NCBI GenBank assembly: GCA_003344405.1
Contig: NOWV01000039.1
Span: forward strand, 248,001 to 312,000
DNA: 64,000 nucleotides
From: Trichoplax sp. H2
Lineage: Eukaryota > Placozoa > Uniplacotomia > Trichoplacea
Reading direction: 5' to 3'
The notes under the pieces were generated by a model, which did no database searches, was not told where the DNA came from, and was given only the letters and a program-made list of their open reading frames with translations. The position numbers and the translations under genes were made by a program. Of this stretch, positions 41,143-53,939 are shown one piece after another; position 1 is the first letter of the stretch; each line of letters starts with the position of its first letter.

Positions 41143-44100
41143 TTAATTAGACTTAATACTTTTACCAGCGACGTAAACATTAATGATATTTCTATCATCC
41201 CCTAAAAGGAAGGCAACGTAATTCAGTATGATATTTTGTTTGAAAAAAATTCCCCTATTAGATATATGCCAGATTAGTATGTTCTCAGCTTACCAGCGTA
41301 AAGGAAACGTTGAAATTTTTCCTGCGAAAAACACATTTCAATCACTTTTCTATTACTTAATGGAATGAAATTATGGTTTATATAGTATATATACATCTTT
41401 GTAAAGCTTACCTCCAATCCATCAAAATCGAACGTGGAGATTACAGAATTATCGACGTTACAATCGATGAGAAGGGCATCAAAGTCTTTCCCCGTCTTAA
41501 AAATACATAGTAATTACTGTACGATTACGAAACAAGAATTTGATAGGAACACTTTGCATATTGATTGCATGATATGAAATTCGGAGAATATTGATTTAAC
41601 AACGAGTGTAATGGTAAAACCATCAATTAATGTAAGAAATTTTTCAATTGTTACGACGCTTAGAGTGTAAATCAAGTTTGAATCATCTTAGCAACAAACC
41701 TGAAAATTTCCGATCCTTTTATCCAATCCTAAGACTATTTAGTAGAGTAAATTAATGGAAAGAATAGTAATTTAAAGCTGTTATACTACGTACATTCTGT
41801 TTACGAATACGACAAGAATTTGCCCTAGTTATAGCTCTAGAAAACATGTAGGTACGTACTACAATAGCAATGTAAAACTGTTTTTAGATTATCTGCACAC
41901 CTTTCGCTCCCCCTAATGTTGCCATACAAAATGCTTCTGCGTTACTGATTGGTTGATATGCAGTTTCTTTCACTTTTCCAATGCTAATAATCTTTGACGT
42001 AGTTATGGCCATCCTTATTGCATTTAATATTGACACAGAGTAGCCAGCTCCGATATCTAAAAAGGTTTAAAGTTAGTTTATTTAATTGTAGTATCGTTGC
42101 CGATCAGGCTGGCATTAAGTGTTTGATGAAAGAATCAGCACAAAACTAAGTGCACAACAATATCGCTCAATCACCTACCTGTACCTAGGCCAACGTTAAC
42201 GTTATATTTCAAAAACTTACGAGCATCGAATATACCACTACGTATACTAGAAAGCAATAATGAGTAGTATATATACGTAAGCCGTAATTTATAAACTCAA
42301 AATAGTCTTAAATTAGTCGTTTTCTGTACTATAAAGTAAAATATTTATGATCACATATGCGATAAGTAGGAGTAGATACGAACAAAACTGTAACAATTAT
42401 AAATCATTTATAAATTTAAACTAAGTATCAAATGGACCACTATGGCTACTAGAACACAATAATCCATAAATTATACAAATGTATATACACCAAATATATT
42501 CCTACAGACTTGAGCCTAGAATCAAAACAGATTACTACGTATGTCAGAAAGGAATAATTTATATACTGGTAGTCCATAAATTCAAATTTGAGTCTCAAAT
42601 AATCGCTACTTACGCGTCTTAACGTAATAATACGCGTATACTGTAATAGACAAAAACCTTAATACGCAAAGATCTGGCTAATGATTGCGAATAATCTTAG
42701 AGACTATTTCAGCCAAATCTATCATTTATTACCTAATATTAGAATTAGGACAGTGAGATACACCAACATTTCGGTCTTTCAATAATTGAATATCTTCATC
42801 AGTTACGTGGATACAGTGAGCTAAAATAGTCTATCATAAATTTTAAGAAATAGAATCAAATTATACGATTGTGATAGGCTTTAAGATTCCCTATTTCTTC
42901 TCTCATTTATCAGTTAGATCTTTACAGGCTAAATAGTTTATGATTGATAATGGTACAACAAGGTCAGAAAATTTAACAATATTTGAGAATTATTGTAGCA
43001 CAGAAATAATTATTTTAAATTAAGATAATGACATTGTACCCGAGGAGTAAGTAGAGATGCTTTATCCAATATGCTGGTATACGTTTTATTATTAGGAAAC
43101 ATTTTAAAAGCTATTTTGACTTCCTCTGCACTTTGAGCCATTGTTGTCTAAATGAAATTTAAAAAGCACATTAGATTTATTAAATTACTCGTCATCAATA
43201 TCCATAAATTGCCTTCTAGCTATTGATCAGAAAAAATTTACGTATAGAATTATTTTTGAGCCAGTAACTTTATTTCTATAATAAAAACATAGAATCCTAT
43301 CTCGTAATCTATTCATTGAATACATCATTCTACCTGAATACAGATCCCGAGATCTTTGGATAATTGATTAAATTTTTGCACGAGTTTTTCGGTTGTTGTT
43401 TGGCGTAATCGAAGCACAAGAACAGGCATTAGTAGCGGACTCTAAAATTAGTTTGGTGAAGTTAAGCACACGTAAAGTATTGATCTATATTTAAATTAGA
43501 ATAAGTTAGGATCTATCAATTAACTTTAGAGAAATCAATGCTACGGCAGAGATACTCTTACCACACGACTACGCAATGTTCTAACCAGCCTAAGATGGAT
43601 ATAATAATATCATAAGCGTTTACGTATATATAGAATATTAGTAGGAATTCCTAATTATAATGCGATATTCGATACCTGACAGTACTTTCATATGCTTGAT
43701 TAGATGTCTCAAAGTAAAAATAAGGAGAATTTCTATCCATGCAAGTTTTCCCTATTATTGCTCTTTGTCCTTTTTTAACTAATAATGAAGAATTATAGCT
43801 GTAAATTGCTATAAGCTTGAGTTCCAATAAGACTTGAAATTGTATTTTATACGATTACTTGGATAAGAACATCAATAATAAAATGATCTACTGAAAATCG
43901 ATTGTCAGAAAATTATTACTCACAAATAAAATTTAAATTATAATAGTGCAATAAAATCCTGGTTGATCAAAATAATCTTTTGATTATTATTTTCAGGATT
44001 ACGATCTTAATATTTATCTTAGTCGACTGCACTAAGAAAATTACAAATTTACCATAAGTAAAATTATCATTATCATTATTCTACTCCAATAATATTCCAG

Positions 44101-45124
44101 TCCAGCAGATAATTTTATCAGCTTTATCCTGCAGTAACTTACTTGTGATATTGGCTAAAGTGGAACAAGCATCAAAATGCATACTCATTAAGTAGCATGC
44201 GGTTGTGGTCCCATTATCGACCATGCATTTCTGTATAATAGTCGAAGAAATGAATAATTATTGTTAATTAAGCAACATAAATAACAAGTGCAGGGAATTA
44301 AAACGTCAGCTTAGATTTTTTCTTAGATTTAAAAGTTCCAGCGATAAGCACATTCTAAAACTAACATTTCATATTATGAATACTCCATCGTTAAAATTGA
44401 CTTACAACTAATTTCTGCATTAACCGCTCTGTGTAGTTTAGATCAAAGCATTGAGCTTCTGCTGGTAAAGCACAATTTTCTAGCCAGTCAAAGGATTTCT
44501 TATCCATATGTGTACATGCCATTGGAAAGCAAGTAGCTGTTGCACGAGTATCAATTAGGCCAGGTATCATAAATTGTCTAGATAGATATCGAAACAGAGC
44601 AGAAGAAAACTACCTCTATACTTTATGAAATCAATAGTCTCGAATTCTTATGATTATCTACTACTCTTAGTGAATATTTAAGCTAATAAGGACGATAACT
44701 ATGCTCGTACTATATAGGAGCATGAAACTTAAAATGACTGTTCTAGCTAAGTCTAGTCCTTCATGTCATAGAAGTAATACAGTAAGTAGCATAAATATTC
44801 AATTTGAGGTGATTTTATAGCATACTCAAAGTTACCCTGAAGTCATCGCTAAGATATCTTTTTCATTAAATTGGTATTCCTTTCTTAAGTCTGCCAAGTT
44901 ACCACGATCAAAAAAAACTATCTAGAAATTTCGAATAGAAAAACCAAAACATATAAATATTATCATCTTCTAAGTTCAATCTTTTCCCTGAAATGGAATA
45001 CTACCTTGCCACTGGTATTGACGATCATGATATGATCGTGTAAGTAAGCAATTTCCTGACAATTCGTTTCAGAGATATGGACGAAATTGCCAACTACGAC
45101 TAATTGGATATTAGCATTGGCCAT
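41143..45124 (-). CDS. GDA: Guanine deaminase homologue lacking metal ligands (predicted pseudoenzyme)
   Basis: Homologue of the zinc amidohydrolase that converts guanine to xanthine. Fourteen exons keep frame: 45124-45005, 44921-44836, 44577-44406, 44230-44143, 43778-43676, 43439-43334, 43147-43040, 42830-42733, 42246-42179, 42056-41901, 41728-41700, 41495-41412, 41321-41294, 41201-41143; 434 residues against 454 in human. The fold is clear throughout: FMIPGLID, NGTTTACY, KGQRAIIGKTCMDRN, ILAHC, VSHCPNSN, VGLGTDIGAGYSVSILNAIR, ATLGGAKGL, GKDFDALLID, GDDRNIINVYVAGK. The metal site is broken. The HxH pair of DTHIHA is replaced by R80 and T82 (IDTRATA), and the His of the QSHISEN motif by T227 with the nearby Glu changed to Q230 (QTTMAQS). 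H266 and D317 remain. No stop or frameshift was found, so the gene appears to be maintained with a changed function, perhaps scaffolding, like cypin's non-catalytic roles. Confidence 0.9.
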
Positions 45125-47638
45125 TATAGTGATATCTTCAATTATTTTATTTCCGTATTACCGCAGACTAGATTATTAATCATAGAAAAACACAGCATTA
45201 TTCACCTCTGGAATACCAGAAGCACTTTCATTTTATTCAGGGTTAAATCTCGTATCTTAAGAGAACTGAATTCGTATCTTTAAAAAATAACAGAAATCTG
45301 GTTCATAGTATACTAATTGATAGTATGTTAACAAATCTTCTTTTATATTTCTATCCTAAAAATAGATTAACTTAAAGTTCAATATCTCAAACGAGCTAAT
45401 TCATATTCAGGAGGGAAATAGAAACCTCGTCTTTAATTGCATGTATTGTATTAATAACTTTTTTCACTTTGGTGTTTACAGCACTACTAGCTTGAGCTAG
45501 CATTTAACAAACTTGCAATAATGCAGTTATATTTCTACAGATCCAGCTAGAAGCTTAATAATATTATGTATTTTAACAACAGATACCAAATTTCTGCTAT
45601 TAATAATTACTATTCAAATGTTTTTGTAGAAATACTAAGGAATACTTTACTTTTCTGAAATCAGAATCTAATATTTCAAGAAAACCAAATATCATATCAT
45701 AATGGATAACAGAAGCCCCAATTTACAACCATATTCGCGATATTGGTGAAGTTTTGTATCTATACTTATCATAGTAATAGGCTAACCTTACATCTGCAAG
45801 GCTGTAATAATTCAGCATTACCTTAGTATTACCCTTAAAGATCCAATAGGATTACAAATTCTCACCAATAGAAAAATTGCAGAGATCTATCCGTTCTTAT
45901 TGTATAGGAGTCTACAGTACGAATAAGATAGCACAGTTTCACATAAGATATAATAAATGCTTTTACTAACGACTAAAGATTATAATGTAAATCTATAGAC
46001 AAAATTTCTATAGTGTGTTATTGCAATGACTATGATTCAACACTACCATATGTTGCCTATGATGTAAATCATAATTTATTACTAATATTATGCAATATTC
46101 ATGTTGTCAGTCGGTCAGTCTTAAATCTGTTATTTACTAACATGTACTTTATAGCTTATATGATAAACCAATATTTTCTTGTTTTAATTATACTGAAGTT
46201 TTGCATTACATTTATGCTAGCTGCCTTACTGTATGAGATAAATTTGAGCTTTTTGGTGTTATACTTGATTTCGTAGTAAATAAAAATTTTTTACTAGTAG
46301 TCATACAGGTTTATCATTTACACATACATATATACTACAATATCTCAATTTCATTTCTATCATTCGTGCATCCTATCTGTTTTATTTTATCATTCGGCAG
46401 CAATGACCTTTACAACTATTAATGAATGATGTAGTTGCTTAGAGTCTTTTGTAGATTTTTCTATAACAGCTGATAGAGATTGCAAGTTTCAAAGATAGAT
46501 CATCAAATGTTGGACAACACTTTATTTTGTATTAGCTAGAGACATACAGTTTTAGGTAGATTGATATACGATCGAAAATGTGGAGGGATCATTTTATGTT
46601 CAATACCTTACTAAAAATGCCCATGATTTGCTGAAAGTAGTTCTAAATTGCCTTATTACCAGCTCTTTGAGACATTGAAGGTATGAGTAAATCATCTACG
46701 TTTACTTCTTACAAAATTTCGAACTAGACTTTATTTCCTTCATTAAACTAGATTTTAAGCTATATTACAGCATTCATTCACTGCATATAGTTGCATGCTC
46801 GTGCAATAATAATTTTTACTCATCGTATTTTATATTGAGATTATCTATCTCATTCATATACACATAGCATTTATCTGTTCTTTAATAATGATACGTATAA
46901 AAGATGCTCTTTTTTGCTTTGAATACACATAAGCATGATCTAAATAGAATGTTTTAATTGTTATTCTGCGTATATCACTATGCATATCAACTAGGTAGGA
47001 GCTACACAACTAGATTGAGCTACCTAAACTATAATTACTACTCTACAGTACATCATGAAATGTCTTTAAGAAATTTAGAAAGATACAAGTAAGATATTTG
47101 AAAATAATTTATTTAATTAAACGGCAACCTGTATTTTATAAATGATGACTGTGCAAACTATAATTTTTTCGAGTATTGATCATTCCTAATGGCACGTCAC
47201 CAATGAGATTTTATTCGTATACAACGTATCATAAACGTATCTTTCTAACTGCACTTGAAGGTAGATTTTTGTTTATGTTGCAAAGTATAGTAAAATGAAA
47301 CGGGCAATCTTTCATACATACAAAAAGAAATACTATTGGATATAACAAAGGCAAATTACAGCATAATAGTAAATTTATCACAAAGCATCATAATTTAAAG
47401 TGTTCTTCATTTACAAATTAAATATCGAGATTCGCTTGCTGGATACAACTTTTATCCAGCTGTGATTAATCAATCAATCAATATTAACCAAGCAAGAATT
47501 TCACTAAATAATTTGTACAGAAATTCATTATAAGCAGTAGACATTGAACGTATTTAAGTAGTACTACGCCAATTCACTAGGCAATAGAAATAATATCAAA
47601 ACATGAAAATATCTACTATCGCCGTAGAAGCTTAAGAA
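45125..47638. other. Intergenic, no supported gene
   Basis: AT-rich. The plus frame at 46013-46276 is hydrophobic and Tyr/Leu/Ile-rich, as chance frames are here, and no splice-linked partner is seen. No repeats noticed. Confidence 0.45.
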
Positions 47639-50600
47639 TTAGTTATTTGAATGAACCTTCCAAATCTTGATACAATTATCGTCAGATCCTGATGCTAATA
47701 TGTTATCAACTTTCGGATGCCACCTAACAACATTTACGTCATGATTGTGTGCCTGGTAATAAGCAATAAATAGCTAAAAATTAGGATTTACCAACCTAAT
47801 AAGCGTAAACTACAATCAATGCTGAACTTGAATAAGCACATTTTCTGAGAAAAAACTTTTATTAATTACCTTATCTTTGCATAGTTCCATTGTGGCAGTA
47901 GCCGATGCATCGCTTGCATTCATTTCCTTGAAAGCGTTATCAGTAAAATATTAAACTCAGAACTATTGAAACTAACTGATTTGATATAGATATAGTAATC
48001 CTTACAATAGAGAAGATACGAATTGCATCATCACCACAAGCGGTAGCAATCTTATTGTTTAGTTTAGACCTAGATAGAAGTATAACAGAAACCAAGAATT
48101 AAAGCATGTAATGAAGTTGCAGTTGCAAAGCAATGGGTGACTATATACCAATCAACGTCATAAATCGGCCTATTATGATAACCAGCTATTGTACATATAC
48201 TGATCCACTTTACTTCTGGAGTACCCCATAGTGTCCATTTTCCAAATAAAATTATAGAATTCAATTACAAGCACGATTTTAGTCACATTCATAAATTACA
48301 ATTAAGCAATCTAGTACGCTAAAAAAGTAAGACGCAACAAATAAGTTTTTGAATGTAAAAATTACAAATAAAATCATACCATCAGATGGACCCGATTTTA
48401 AGCATTTCCAAATTTTTAAAACCTTATCATCCCCACAAGAAACTGGGCAATTAAAATATTAGATACGGTAAGAAAATATTGAAGCCAATACTGTCTTAAG
48501 TTGGTTTTTTTTACATTCAATACAAGATAGAATTGATTACCAAATAATTCTCCACTGGAATGAAAGCTGAGCGACCAAACGGTTGATTCATGTCCAATAA
48601 GGGTGTGACTACATTCCCTTGATAAAGATAAGCAGAATTCAGCATTGAGAAAGACTACCTTTGAGTAAGTAAGTAAGTAAGAACGGCTATTGATTATCCT
48701 TAATAGAAACTGTTTTTATGAGATTGGAATATTGGTCCAGCGTAACTAACCAGTCATCGTCAACCTCTTTATATATCTTGATAGTGTTATCGTAGCTAGC
48801 AGAGACTAGAGCCTGTAAAGTATTGGAAAAAGCAGATAATTTAATTAGCCATATCACCTTTTAGCGATAATTAATATAATAAATTCGAGTACTTTATTTA
48901 AATTTGCTCTAATCATACGTTTTCTTTTGGACTCCAAACAACATGTTTAACATCTTGAGAATGATCGGTTAATACACTAGCGCATTCATATTCTTCATCT
49001 TCTTCGATAACTTTTATTCAATTAGAAAACGAAGTACAGTAGTTATATAATATAGAATGAATAGTAGCAATTTATTGCAGTACTACAGAATGTTTAAATG
49101 AAACATAATAAATGACCACATACATTCCCAGATCCAGGCAGATTTATCTCTGCTACAAGAAGCCAAATACACTCCAGAAGAAGACCAATTAACACATTTT
49201 ACTTCATTCTCGTGCCCTTCTAGGGTTGCCATACATTCAAAGTCTGTAACAATTACATTGTAAGCAAGTTATGCTGCATATAAAGCTAATGCCACCTCTA
49301 TTTTCTATTCATTACAGTATAGCTGTTGTTATGATATTATATTGCATAATTTCCCATAAATAGCGAGTAAAAATATATACTTGCCGATAAGACAAGATCA
49401 TGCTAGGATAGACTAGAATAAAATAGTTTTATTACCTAAGCAAGTAAACTTAAAACTCTTTGCCAGTATGGTATTTTAGTTTCATTAAATCAATTTACAA
49501 ATTACAAGTTAGAATAGAATACGCATGAACGCTTACCTCCATCCTTTTTAGACCAAATACATATTGTTGCATCAAAACTGCATGATGCTAAATAATTTCC
49601 ACAAGGTGACCAAGCCACTTTACGTATAAATAGTTGGTAATGAAAGAGACAAAAGATGTTACATGTTGTTATATTTTAGATTATAGATATACGCGTACTC
49701 GTACGGCGTGATTATTGATATATTAGTTACAGAATTGCAATAGTAATAATCCAGTTACAACAAACCGAGACCAAGACTAAGCAATATTTGACCGAAATAT
49801 GCTCTTTGAATTAGTACTAAGCTATGCTATTCTATGAAAGAATCATATATATTCTGTGATCGACAGGTATAGTCAGCTAGATGCATCTGTTACTTACCGC
49901 TACGTATCGTCCTCGTATGTCCTTCCGTAAGGATACTTTTACAAGTCCATTGATCAGAATCGGAATTTTTAGCCCAAATACGGATGTATTGACCGAAATT
50001 AAAAATCAAGAAAGGGAAAGATAGAGGTGGAAATGCGATAGTCGTCATTTAAATGCCACACAAGTGAAAAGCTATGCAAAATACCTTGTTACATTGTATA
50101 GTTTTGAAACTGCGCGACAGAATTATCACGAGTTTAAATATATTTGTGCATGACTACGAAAGCTAAATATAAATTCTATATACAAGTAATTCTTTTGTAA
50201 GTATGTTAGAACTGTACAATTATCACCTAGTATGATTTATAATCAATTTTGCTACGTATTTATCAAATAAATCCGTTGCCTTAAGTTATTACAAAAATTA
50301 TCAGTGGTATTTAATTGTAGCTGAAAAGTTACCATCTGTACAGTGCTAAAACATTGTTTTAGACCTCTGAATTATTTGCTTAGTCGTCATAGATTATGCA
50401 TTTGAGAGAAAGTTAGGTTAATCTAATGTGTCTTATCCACGAAATTATAGGTGATGAAGCTATCTATCCGAGGCTACATCTATTTACATTATATTGAATC
50501 CTAGGAGTTAATGATAACAGTAAATAATCTATCTAAGTACGTTTGGCGATATCCATAGCGTTAAGCTGTATTTCTGAGGTCAACTAGATTCATTAATCTT

Positions 50601-51446
50601 ATTTAACCTTAGGTGTACATTATAGTAGTAGATATCTAATATAAGTATAACTAAGCGTAGTGATTACTTTCTTAGAGTAGTAAATAATCTATCTATTTAA
50701 GTGAGATGAAATCCAGAGCGTTAAAGCAGTATGTCCGAGGTTAACTATATTGATTCTATTCCATCTTAGGTATACATCCATTATAAAGTAGATATCTTAT
50801 ATACCTAAGCGTATTGATTACTTTCTTATAGTAGTCAATCATGTATGGAATTCAGTATGGTAAATCTATAGCGTTAAGCGGTATGCCTGAGGTTAATTGT
50901 AGAGTCGAATGCACCTTCAGGTACACACTCGTAGTAGTATCCTATGTAACGAAGCGTAGTGATTACTTTGTTGGCGAAAGTATTAACAAGTTGTTATAAG
51001 TAATCGTATACCGTATAAGATATCAGTACTGTAAGGATAATAGGCAACTTTACTACAAGATATAGTCAGTACGATACTCATATGTAGAAATAGTTGTTCT
51101 ACAATTACACAAGTATATCTATCTATATATATAAATATATATTATTTGTACTGAATGCGGAAGCATATTGGTATAGTTTTATCGCCGCTGCAGCTCGCTA
51201 ACCATGCCCCATCATGACTCCAATCGACACACCAGATACGATCTGTATGACCTATTGGATACGAAATCAATACATTCAATAGATTAGCTATAAAAAAAAG
51301 TCAATTGTAACCGTGGATTTACATTTCAGTAGCAATCATTTCGCCTCTTGTATCAATGAAATTAAGTCAGTTGGATGAGAAAATGTTGGTGCAAAATAAA
51401 TTGTAAATTCAACAAGGACACTTGATTTGTGGTCGATTCGTGCCAT
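47639..51446 (-). CDS. CIAO1: Cytosolic iron-sulfur assembly component CIAO1
   Basis: Seven-bladed WD40 protein of the CIA targeting complex (with CIAO2B and MMS19) that delivers Fe-S clusters to cytosolic and nuclear proteins. Exons: 51446-51422 (tentative, MARIDHKS), 51251-51175, 49985-49898, 49617-49537, 49243-49124, 49010-48919, 48812-48751, 48617-48541, 48442-48380, 48215-48149, 48069-48006, 47926-47870, 47752-47639; about 328 residues against 339 in human. WD motifs in order: [153 protein letters not shown]. The second intron, about 1.2 kb and much longer than the rest, has no GT donor or AG acceptor at the conserved junction but AT and AC ends, and contains a tandem repeat. The first exon is the weakest part. 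Confidence 0.93.
50519..50975. repeat. ~158-bp tandem repeat, three copies, inside CIAO1 intron
   Basis: Copies begin near 50519, 50679 and 50835 and share blocks such as AGTAAATAATCTATCTA, ATAGCGTTAAGC, GAGGTTAACTAT, CTTAGGTATACAT, GTAGATATCT and AAGCGTAGTGATTACTTT. Divergence is moderate, with the third copy most altered. The array accounts for much of the unusual length of this intron. Confidence 0.85.
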
Positions 51447-51886
51447 CTTAAGCTACACCATATGACTATCAAGTCTGAGTCCATAAGTAATAATGAGTAA
51501 TACTGTAGTCATAGGCTATCGATGTAGAAATAAGTAGACAACTAATTGTACAAAGATAGCTGGATTAGGCCATATTTACTGGGCCTAGGTGCAGCCTATT
51601 TGAACTTGGACCTGTGTCTTGGCTGACGGATGATACACTAGACACCAACGCATTGCATACAACATCATATCATTCATGTGATCCAACACGCCTCTTATTT
51701 TACAAGGTAATAACTTTAAGAAATATCAGCAACCTTTTAATATTTGAAGCACTTCGATGGTAGAGGCCATACTGACTCGTTGTAACTAATAGATTGAAAT
51801 TGTAAAGTACTGGATTGAAGGATATTTATTTCTTATTTCTTGCCTTTTGCAGTCACAACTTGACTCATAAGAAGGGAGTAGTCCTG
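51447..51886. other. Upstream region of CIAO1, no gene seen
   Basis: Contains the presumed CIAO1 promoter; no recognisable element or frame. Confidence 0.35.
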
Positions 51887-52867
51887 ACGATCTGGTACTA
51901 GTACGGTATACATTACTACCAATCTACCCATACCAGTGATACCACCCATGGACCACCGGATACACTCTACGGTATACGGTACCATGGACCTGCAGAATCT
52001 GGATTGTACACGTCCGTACCACCGTCGTCCGAAGCACATCCGTCAACGGATTTCCTGTACTGTACAGTACAGTATTGTACTGACTACTGACTGCACACTT
52101 CAGTGGTTTGACCATTCAAACAGGGCCTTCATGGTCTACAGTAGTAGTCCATGTTGTTTCAGTAAATGTGGCATCGATCTAAATCGAATCATAGTACCGT
52201 ACTTTGGTCCTCTTTGATATAGTCATAGACTTGTGGATACCTTGTGGTCAGTCCATGATACAGTAATCTACGCCAGCCGGACTGATACTTATGAACTACT
52301 AAACTCCAATATATTTTAGTAGTCCGTGCATCAAATGACTTCAAGCCTTGACGCAATATCCACGCCTTGATTCCTGTACTGACAGACAGGCGGACGAGAC
52401 TTCTTGGAGAAAGTGACGGCTAATCACACTACCCACCACCGGTCATCGATGACACTTACTGAGTACTGAGTACCGTTGGCTTGCATGTACTGTACACTGT
52501 ACACTGTACAGTACAGTAAATCAGCGTGGCCTTTTTCTTTCTCTTTTGCACGGTACAGAGTTCAGTACAGAGTCGACTGTACTGTCCAATTGTACTGTAC
52601 ACTGTACACTGTACACTGTACAGTATCACGAATAGACCTGAGAAAGGTTCGGTTTGGCTCGATACGGTTCAATACCTTTATGATCTACAGTACAGTATAT
52701 TCACGAATCATACTCTACAGTGTACAGTGTATAGTACTGTACTTGGACTATCAATGAGCAAACTCTTCATTTTGGTCCACCACTGCGCAGACTTCTGAAT
52801 GTATGGGAGCGTACGTAGCCCTTAGACGAGTGAAAAAAGACCTTTTTTTAGTCTTGTTTGAGTAGTC
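51887..52867. repeat. Copy 1 of a ~1-kb near-identical direct duplication
   Basis: From GTAGTCCTGACGATCTGGTA to TAGTCTTGTTTGAGTAGTC this matches 52887-53939 almost base for base, apart from length changes in CTGTACAG tracts and scattered substitutions. Higher GC than flanking gene regions. A 20-N gap directly follows. Confidence 0.93.
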
Positions 52868-52887
52868 NNNNNNNNNNNNNNNNNNNN
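52868..52887. other. Assembly gap (20 N)
   Basis: Run of 20 ambiguous bases exactly at the junction of the two 1-kb copies, the round size of an unsized scaffold join. Confidence 0.98.
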
Positions 52888-53939
52888 GTAGTCCTGACGA
52901 TCTGGTACTAGTACGGTATACATTACTACCAATCTACCCATACCAGTGATACCACCCATGGACCACCGGATACACTCTACGGTATACGGTACCATGGACC
53001 TGCAGAATCTGGATTGTACACGTCCGCACCACCGTCGTCCGAAGCACATCCGTCAACGGATTTCCTGTACTGTACAGTGTACAGTACAGTATTGTACTGA
53101 CTACTGACTGCACACTTCAGTGGTTTGACCATTCAAACAGGGCCTTCATGGTCTAGTAGTCCATGTTGTTTCAGTAAATGTGGCATCGATCTAAATCGAA
53201 TCATAGTACCGTACTTTGGTCCTCCTTGATATAGTCATAGACTTGTGGATACCTTGTGGTCAGTCCATGATACAGTAATCTACGCCAGTCGGACTGATAC
53301 TTATGAACTACTAAACTCCAATATATTTTAGTAGTCCGTGCATCAAGTGACTTCAAGCCTTGACGCAATATCCACGCCTTGATTCCTGTACTGACAGACA
53401 GGCGGACGAGACTTCTTGGAGGAAGTGACGGCAAATCACACTACCCGGTCATCGATGACACTTACTGAGTACTGAGTACCGTTGGCTTGCATGTACAGTA
53501 CTGTACACTGTACACTGTACAGTACAGTACTGTAAATCAGCGTGGCCTTTTTCTTTCTCTTTTGCACGGTACAGAGTTCAGTACAGAGTCGACTGTACTG
53601 TAAAATTGTACTGTACACTGTACACTGTACTGTACTGTACACTGTACAGTACAGTACTGTATCACGAATAGACCTGAGAAAGGTTCGGTTTGGCTCGATA
53701 CGGTTCAATACCTTTATGATCTACAGTAGTGTACTGTACTGTACTGTACACAGTACCGTATACAGTACAGTATTCACGAATCATACTCTACGGTGTACAG
53801 TGCATAGTACTGTACTTGGACTATCAATGAGCAAACTCTTCATTTTGGTCCACCACTGCGCAGACTTCTGAATGTATGGGAGCGTACGTAGCCCTTAGAC
53901 GAGTGAAAAAGACCTTTTTTTAGTCTTGTTTGAGTAGTC
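52888..53939. repeat. Copy 2 of the ~1-kb direct duplication
   Basis: Starts with the same GTAGTCCTGACG sequence as copy 1, and has longer CTGTACAG/GTACTGTAC tracts near 53490-53540, 53600-53660 and 53720-53770. It then continues into unique sequence (GATCGCGTGACG) which copy 1 loses in the N gap. Confidence 0.93.
53201..53434 (-). other. Open frame kept in both copies of the 1-kb duplication
   Basis: I do not recognise it. The frame reads GIKAWILRQGLKSLDARTTK, then IYWSLVVHKYQSDWRRLLYH and PQVYDYIKEDQSTVL before the stop. The corresponding stretch of copy 1, about 52189-52424, is also open with a few substitutions (QSGWRR for QSDWRR, SFDA for SLDA). There is no ATG at its head; an acceptor-like TGTCTGTCAG lies just before GIKAW, so it could be a terminal exon or a decayed mobile-element piece. 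It could equally be a chance frame in GC-richer repeat DNA. Confidence 0.3.

Noticed and set aside
43439-44577. The metal-ligand loss as a sign that the guanine deaminase homologue is a decaying pseudogene
   Set aside because: All 14 exons keep frame, splice sites are normal and unrelated conserved motifs persist, so decay is unlikely.
46013-46276. Hydrophobic 87-codon frame resembling a membrane protein
   Set aside because: AT-rich DNA yields such Leu/Ile/Tyr frames by chance; there is no splice partner, family motif or conserved context.
48663-48682. GTAA tetranucleotide run in a CIAO1 intron as a cluster of splice donors
   Set aside because: Simple repeat of AAGT units; the exon boundaries on both sides are explained by other sites.
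52476-53871. Several 77-109-codon frames rich in CTVQYS/VLYCTVY
   Set aside because: Direct translations of CTGTACAG microsatellite; not proteins.
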